Shown here piece after piece: positions 59,549 to 64,000 of a stretch of DNA of 64,000 bases (position 1 is the first letter of the stretch; each line of letters opens with the position of its first letter). This stretch comes from CAYJDR01 sp964368965 (lineage in GTDB: Bacteria > Chrysiogenota > Deferribacteres > Deferribacterales > Mucispirillaceae). Made by a program: the position numbers and the translations under genes. The notes beneath the pieces are model-generated. The model did no database searches, was not told the origin of the DNA, and worked only from the letters and a program-made list of their open reading frames with translations. The stretch spans positions 1 to 64,000 of the forward strand of contig CAYJDR010000002.1 of assembly GCA_964368965.1 (NCBI GenBank). Reading direction: 5' to 3'.

Positions 59549-61123
59549 ATGAATAACATCAGCTTAGATACAAAACTTTTTAACACCCTGCTTGCAGATA
59601 CGCCTGATGCTATACTTGACGTGGTTGTTGCGTTTCTTAAAGAAAACGATGTCGAGCAGTACACTATCTGGAAAGTTACTGGCAATATAATGGAGTCTTC
59701 ACACTTCTCTAACACAGAAGTCGATGGCATATTTGACGCTATCGACTTAGGCTATAACCATAGTGACATTTATGTATCTACGCCTATAACGCTACAATAT
59801 TTTGGTGGCATATACGATGTGTATTCATCTATTTTTTTCATGCATAATGGCAAGCTTGTTTCTGCAATATCGTTCCATACTGCACCTAGTGAACAAGTGG
59901 TTAACAACTTAAAAGCTATCTCTGCACATGTTGCAAAGCGCCTTGATGAAATAAGCCATAAATCTCGCCAGATGGATCTATATATCGACTATCAAAAGAA
60001 AGTTGATTTCATTATCCAAGCTAGCGTTATTTTTAAAGCTATTGATATCGACGAAGTTATTTCGGTAGCGTTATCGTTCTTTATGGATACGTTTTCTGCT
60101 GATGCTGTTGTTGCTTACGGCATGGGTTCGTTCCATGGCATCGGGCTTGATGAAACAGATATCCGCGAAAACATCTTCATCGACGGCATGTCTATGAAAG
60201 CGTTTACAGATGAGAGAAACGTTACAGAATTTTTCGAAAACGTTGCTACATCTTCAAAATTTAATATCCGCAACATGTTTTTTGTTTATGAAGAAACTAA
60301 TAATGTGCGTTTCATATTGTTTAACACTATTATGGATTCACTACCTGATAAAGACTTTTCGTCGCTTGTGTCTGGTGTTGTTGCAATCGCTATCGAAAAC
60401 GCCCAGAACTATGAAAAACTTGCACAAATCAAAGTTGCAGAAACAGAAGTCTCGCACACGGCAGATATTCTTAACCGCTTCGTACATAGGGAACTTTCAC
60501 TTGCTGGCGATTTTGATGCCTTTGGTGTAAACTATCCTGCGCGTAACGTCGGTGGCGACTTTATGTTTATAATCAAGCATGATGAAGGCTTTAACTTCTA
60601 TATCGCTGATGTCTGTGGCAAAGGTTACTCTGCAGCAGTGCTTACTGTTTTATTAAGCTTGACATCTAGCAGAATTAGAACTGTTGAAGATATACAAGAA
60701 AAACTTGAGAACTTAAACGAGTTCTTGATTAATAAAGACCTAAACTCTCGCTTCATTACTGGTTGCTTTGGCGTCGTCAACACTAAAGAAAATAGAATTA
60801 GCTATATATCTTGTGGGCATGAGCCTGTTGTCGTATTTGATGGCGATAACACAATCACGCTTGACTCGCAATATGTACCACTTGGCTTAATGGAAGAAAC
60901 ATACATGCCTACTCATGTGCAGCTTACAAGCACTGATAACATGTTGCTATTTGCATACACTGACGGCTTGTTAGAGTACGAGCCACTTGATAAACTTGTG
61001 AAACGTGTTGAAGAGCTTCGCGGCCAAACATCGAAAGATATTACACAATCACTATACAAAACATTAGTTACATCGCAAGAAGATCAGATAGATGATTTCA
61101 CTTGTATTATTATAAAATCATAG
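59549..61123 (+). CDS. SpoIIE/PP2C-type serine phosphatase with N-terminal sensor region
   Basis: A 524-residue protein. The start MNNISLDTKLFNTLLADTPD at 59549 is chosen because longer frames run into the HDOD gene. Residues about 1-310 look like one or two GAF-like sensor domains. A short helix (EVSHTADILNRFVHREL) leads to the SpoIIE-type PP2C domain (about 335-523) with YPARNVGGDFMFI, IADVCGKGYSAAVLTVL and LFAYTDGLLEY, whose metal Asp residues are present. Such phosphatases often act on anti-sigma-factor antagonists; none is encoded in this window. It follows the HDOD gene by five bases. Confidence 0.85.
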   Translation: MNNISLDTKLFNTLLADTPDAILDVVVAFLKENDVEQYTIWKVTGNIMESSHFSNTEVDGIFDAIDLGYNHSDIYVSTPITLQYFGGIYDVYSSIFFMHNGKLVSAISFHTAPSEQVVNNLKAISAHVAKRLDEISHKSRQMDLYIDYQKKVDFIIQASVIFKAIDIDEVISVALSFFMDTFSADAVVAYGMGSFHGIGLDETDIRENIFIDGMSMKAFTDERNVTEFFENVATSSKFNIRNMFFVYEETNNVRFILFNTIMDSLPDKDFSSLVSGVVAIAIENAQNYEKLAQIKVAETEVSHTADILNRFVHRELSLAGDFDAFGVNYPARNVGGDFMFIIKHDEGFNFYIADVCGKGYSAAVLTVLLSLTSSRIRTVEDIQEKLENLNEFLINKDLNSRFITGCFGVVNTKENRISYISCGHEPVVVFDGDNTITLDSQYVPLGLMEETYMPTHVQLTSTDNMLLFAYTDGLLEYEPLDKLVKRVEELRGQTSKDITQSLYKTLVTSQEDQIDDFTCIIIKS

Positions 61124-61131
61124 AGGTACCC

Positions 61132-61812
61132 TTGGAAACACGTTCAAAAAATGTCCAATCAATGTTTAACACAATTGCGTCTACTTATGACTTACTTAAC
61201 CGAGTAACAAGTTTCAGGCGTGATGTTGCTTGGAGAAAGAAAGCTATTAAATTATTAGAAATATCTGATGAACATACAATATTAGACCTAGCATGTGGCA
61301 CTGGCGACATGATAGTAGAGATGCGCAACACTGCTAAAAATGCAAACATCATCGGTGGTGACTTCAGCATAAACATGCTTAAATCTGGCAGACCAAAAGT
61401 GCCGACAGAGTCACTAACAGCAGCTGATGCACATTGCCTACCTTTCAAAAGCAACACTTTTGATAGAATGTCTATAGCATTTGGGTTCAGAAACGTTACC
61501 GATAAAGCAACTGGTTTAAAAGAAATGCACCGCGTAATGAAAGATGGTGGTAAAATTTGCATACTAGAGTTTGCAGAGCCTGAAAACCCTGTGTTTGCTG
61601 GCATATACAAAGTGTACTTCACTAAAGTTCTGCCATTTATTGGTGGGCTGATATCTGGTGAGCGTGAAGCTTATGAATACTTGCCGAAATCTGTTTATAA
61701 ATTCCCAAAGCGCCCTGAGTATAAACAAATGATACTAGATGCGGGCTTCAAAAGCGTTGAGCTACACGAAATGACTTTCGGCATCTGCAACGCTGCAATA
61801 ATCACTAAATAA
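61132..61812 (+). CDS. ubiE: Demethylmenaquinone (or ubiquinone) C-methyltransferase
   Basis: A 226-residue SAM-dependent methyltransferase. I choose the TTG at 61132 because GAGG lies five bases before it and the protein then begins ETRSKNVQSMFNTIASTYDLLNR as homologues do; an ATG at 61102 lies inside the phosphatase gene. Motifs are LDLACGTGDMIVEM for SAM, AFGFRNVTDKATGLKEMHRV and CILEFAEPENPVF. With no ubiquinone genes near and an anaerobic setting, menaquinone is the likely product (menG). Confidence 0.9.
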   Translation: METRSKNVQSMFNTIASTYDLLNRVTSFRRDVAWRKKAIKLLEISDEHTILDLACGTGDMIVEMRNTAKNANIIGGDFSINMLKSGRPKVPTESLTAADAHCLPFKSNTFDRMSIAFGFRNVTDKATGLKEMHRVMKDGGKICILEFAEPENPVFAGIYKVYFTKVLPFIGGLISGEREAYEYLPKSVYKFPKRPEYKQMILDAGFKSVELHEMTFGICNAAIITK

Positions 61813-61824
61813 CATACAAAATAT

Positions 61825-61855
61825 ACAAACCAATAGCCTAAAGCTATTGGTTTGT
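61825..61855. terminator. Convergent hairpin between ubiE and nuoG
   Basis: ACAAACCAATAGC (61825-61837) and GCTATTGGTTTGT (61843-61855) form a perfect 13-pair stem with a five-base loop. The TAG stop of nuoG (61844-61846) is inside one arm. T runs are short, so stem strength is the main argument. Confidence 0.7.
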
Positions 61856-64000
61856 TACATTTATAGCTGCCAGTTTCGGCACTAAACTTATACCTTTTGC
61901 AATATTCTCAGCATCAATATTTGAACGCTCTTTACCAGGCTTAACAATCACTTCTATGTTTGGTAGCGGTGGTGTTGTATCTTCAATGCTGCTACTTTCA
62001 ATCATTGTGAGCACGCCTTCATGGTGGCGAGGGTTTACATATACTGTCTTACGCTTGTAGTCTGGCTTTTCGTAAGTATAGTCAGTTGTGTTGAATGTTT
62101 GCTCGCTTTTTCTATACACTTCGCCTTTCTTATCAATGTCATCTGCACTAAAGCCCATTGTAGATGCATAGTCCATAAATATGCTATAGTTATCTGCTTG
62201 CAGCTTTTTCTTAAACTCGCTTGCAAGTAGCGATGCAACCTCTGCGTTAGATTTTATATTAACAAGTGGGTTTGACACACGCACTAAATTTTGCAACATG
62301 CCATCAAGCGATGTATACGTTCCATCAACCTCTAGTAACGCTTGCACAGGTAATACGACATCAGCTTTTTCTACCATTCCTGTGATAAATATTTCAGGCG
62401 TCACATAAAACTCTGCACCGTTAATAACATCAACAAGTGCCTCAAGTTTACCTTTGCATGGGTTGACTGCTAACGCCATAACTGCTTTCGGTGGGTTTGC
62501 GAGCATTTGTTCAAGTGTTTCACCGCCTGCATATAATGCGCTTACGAAGTTTGCTTTATCGTTTGACACCATAAAGACATTTAACTTATCTTCGCCAATA
62601 TAGTCTGCAAATGATAATACTGACGGTAGTTGTTCTTCACCGCTCAAATATTCGTTACCAACGATTATAGTAACTTTTTTAGCGTCGTTTATTGTCGACC
62701 TGATAGATGCGTACATTCTCTCATCAGACGTTTTGATTTGCTCAAACACATGCGCAAAGTCTGCATGGTCTGCAATGATGCTTGCGTATGTGTTCTCGTC
62801 ATAATCGTAGCGTTGTAATCCTATCGTTATTACTTTAGCATCGTTTTTAACTGCGCCTTTCATGACGTGCCATTTTAGCCCCACGCTTTCACGTGCGAAA
62901 TCAGTACCTACAACAAGTATAACATCTGACTCTGATATATCTGCTATTTTTCCGACGCTTTCATAGCGGTTAAACTTTTTATAATATTCACGCATGAAGT
63001 CGCCAAGCACAATTTCTGCTTCAGTAATATAGCGCATGCCTGTTTTAACTGCTAGTTGCTTATAGTTGTACATCGCTTCGTTTGTAAGCCTACTGCCGAT
63101 AACAACGAGTGTGTTTTCTGTACCACATTTTGCAATGCCTTCTTTTGCAATAGTTATAGCGTCTTGCCAAGTTGTTTTCTTAAACTTGCCGTCTATTTTT
63201 ATCTTTGGCGATACTAACCTATTTTGGTTATCTAAAAACTTAAAACCGTAGCGCCCTTTTGAACAAGTGTAGCTATCTTTAGTGCGCCTAACTCTGTGTA
63301 TAGTGCCATTTGCAACACCATAACTTATGCGGCAACCAACAGGGCAAAAAGCACAAGTTGTATATATATGCTCAAGGTGGCTAACTTTCACATCGTATCT
63401 AAATGGTTTTTCAATGATTGCGCCAACTGGGCAAACATCTGCACACATGCCACAGAAATCACAATCTAGCACATCTTCAACAGGTGCAATAGTAATGTTG
63501 CTTGCACGGTCAGACGTTTCAATAGCAGAGCAACCTGCAACATCACGACAAATTAGCTCACAACGCTGGCACATCACACATAAACTAGAGTTGAACCACA
63601 TCATGTTCCAGTCAACAAGTGTGTTCTCTTTCTTTTTATCTACATTTTTCACTTCAGACACGCCTAGTAGTTTTGCTAAACCTTGCAATGTGCAATCGCC
63701 GTCGTTTTCACAAACTTCACACTCAAGCGGGTGCTTTAGTAGTATCATTTCAAGTGCGTTACGCCTATGTTTCGTGATTGAGTCGCTACTTGTTACAACG
63801 TTCATGCCTTCTGACACAAGTGTACTGCATGATGCAACAGGCACAGGCATACCTTCAACCTCTACTAGACATATCCTGCACGATGCCGCCTCTGTGACAT
63901 CTTTCAAGTTGCACAACACAGGGATAAACGAATCGTTGCGCCTTGCAACAGTTAGTATCGTTTCGCCCTCTGTAAACTCGCACTCTTTGCCATCTATAAT
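61844..64000 (-). CDS. nuoG: NADH-quinone oxidoreductase subunit G-like protein (5' end outside window)
   Basis: At least 718 residues; the frame is open to the window edge (IIDGKECEFTEGETIL...), so the true start lies beyond 64000. It has an N-terminal 2Fe-2S ferredoxin domain (LCNLKDVTEAASCRICLVEV), a His-Cys 4Fe-4S ligand set (HPLECEVCENDGDC), two further clusters (CVMCQRCELICRD and CDFCGMCADVCPVGAI), and a molybdopterin-oxidoreductase domain beginning CAFCPVGCRISYG. In complex I this subunit passes electrons from NADH or ferredoxin. A formate dehydrogenase or hydrogenase subunit is an alternative, as the N-terminal module is shared; length and order favour NuoG. Confidence 0.82.
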   Translation of the reverse strand: MIDGKECEFTEGETILTVARRNDSFIPVLCNLKDVTEAASCRICLVEVEGMPVPVASCSTLVSEGMNVVTSSDSITKHRRNALEMILLKHPLECEVCENDGDCTLQGLAKLLGVSEVKNVDKKKENTLVDWNMMWFNSSLCVMCQRCELICRDVAGCSAIETSDRASNITIAPVEDVLDCDFCGMCADVCPVGAIIEKPFRYDVKVSHLEHIYTTCAFCPVGCRISYGVANGTIHRVRRTKDSYTCSKGRYGFKFLDNQNRLVSPKIKIDGKFKKTTWQDAITIAKEGIAKCGTENTLVVIGSRLTNEAMYNYKQLAVKTGMRYITEAEIVLGDFMREYYKKFNRYESVGKIADISESDVILVVGTDFARESVGLKWHVMKGAVKNDAKVITIGLQRYDYDENTYASIIADHADFAHVFEQIKTSDERMYASIRSTINDAKKVTIIVGNEYLSGEEQLPSVLSFADYIGEDKLNVFMVSNDKANFVSALYAGGETLEQMLANPPKAVMALAVNPCKGKLEALVDVINGAEFYVTPEIFITGMVEKADVVLPVQALLEVDGTYTSLDGMLQNLVRVSNPLVNIKSNAEVASLLASEFKKKLQADNYSIFMDYASTMGFSADDIDKKGEVYRKSEQTFNTTDYTYEKPDYKRKTVYVNPRHHEGVLTMIESSSIEDTTPPLPNIEVIVKPGKERSNIDAENIAKGISLVPKLAAINVTNQ

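Overview
The window reads as a chromosomal stretch of an AT-rich, diderm, motile bacterium with an anaerobic-type metabolism. Diderm: a CpoB/YbgF Tol-Pal lipoprotein, RseP, lipoprotein signal peptides. Motile and piliated: CheV and five type IV pilin-like genes. Anaerobic-type: a sodium-pumping methylmalonyl-CoA decarboxylase cluster, menaquinone genes ubiD and ubiE/menG, and NuoG. The pilins and gene mix recall Deferribacterota, but that placement is my inference and is unproven. There is no rRNA, tRNA, CRISPR array, insertion sequence or prophage that I can see.

Layout. 1-3.4 kb: tandem pilin paralogues on the minus strand, the first cut by the window edge. 3.5-14.5 kb: a tight minus-strand run (TPR protein, NtrB/NtrC-like pair, argS, SPOR protein, GH153-like hydrolase, protoporphyrinogen oxidase, alpha/beta hydrolase). 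14.8-24.6 kb: plus-strand cheV, cpoB, lepA-lepB, then pyrH-frr-uppS-cdsA-dxr-rseP. 24.6-24.7 kb: a run of 100 N flanked by the same 55 bp, almost certainly a scaffolding artefact. 25-36 kb: a minus-strand SF0329-like gene, a dicarboxylate transporter, and a run from rlmD through rdgB, a penicillin-binding protein, aroK, aroB, an acidic TPR-repeat protein and aroQ to pepP. 36-46 kb: murI, small unknowns, a flavoprotein, cobO, larC, nth, ubiD and the decarboxylase genes. 46-52.8 kb: a full trpEGDCFBA operon. 52.8-54.4 kb: an accessory island. 54.4-57.3 kb: DEAD-box helicase, small proteins and a HIT protein. 57.5-61.1 kb: a signalling module. 61.1-64 kb: ubiE/menG and a partial nuoG.

Ways the genes work together. 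AroB, AroK and AroQ feed chorismate to the trp operon. That operon is preceded by a clear tRNA-Trp T-box leader (UGG specifier, UGGC acceptor-pairing bulge, terminator), unusual for a diderm. CobO, the corrinoid adenosyltransferase, lies near the methylmalonyl-CoA decarboxylase, fitting a B12-dependent methylmalonyl-CoA route.

Best candidates for something undescribed: (1) the island at 52.8-54.4 kb, where two 463-bp copies of a cassette with an identical, apparently leaderless two-helix membrane protein flank a 24-residue hydrophobic peptide under a perfect sigma70 promoter, with a strong hairpin and a possible antisense promoter, resembling a type I toxin-antitoxin locus; (2) the four-gene module at 57.5-61.1 kb, in which a degenerate histidine-kinase-like protein with an H-box but no visible ATP-binding boxes precedes a lone receiver, a pseudo-receiver/HDOD protein and a SpoIIE-type phosphatase.
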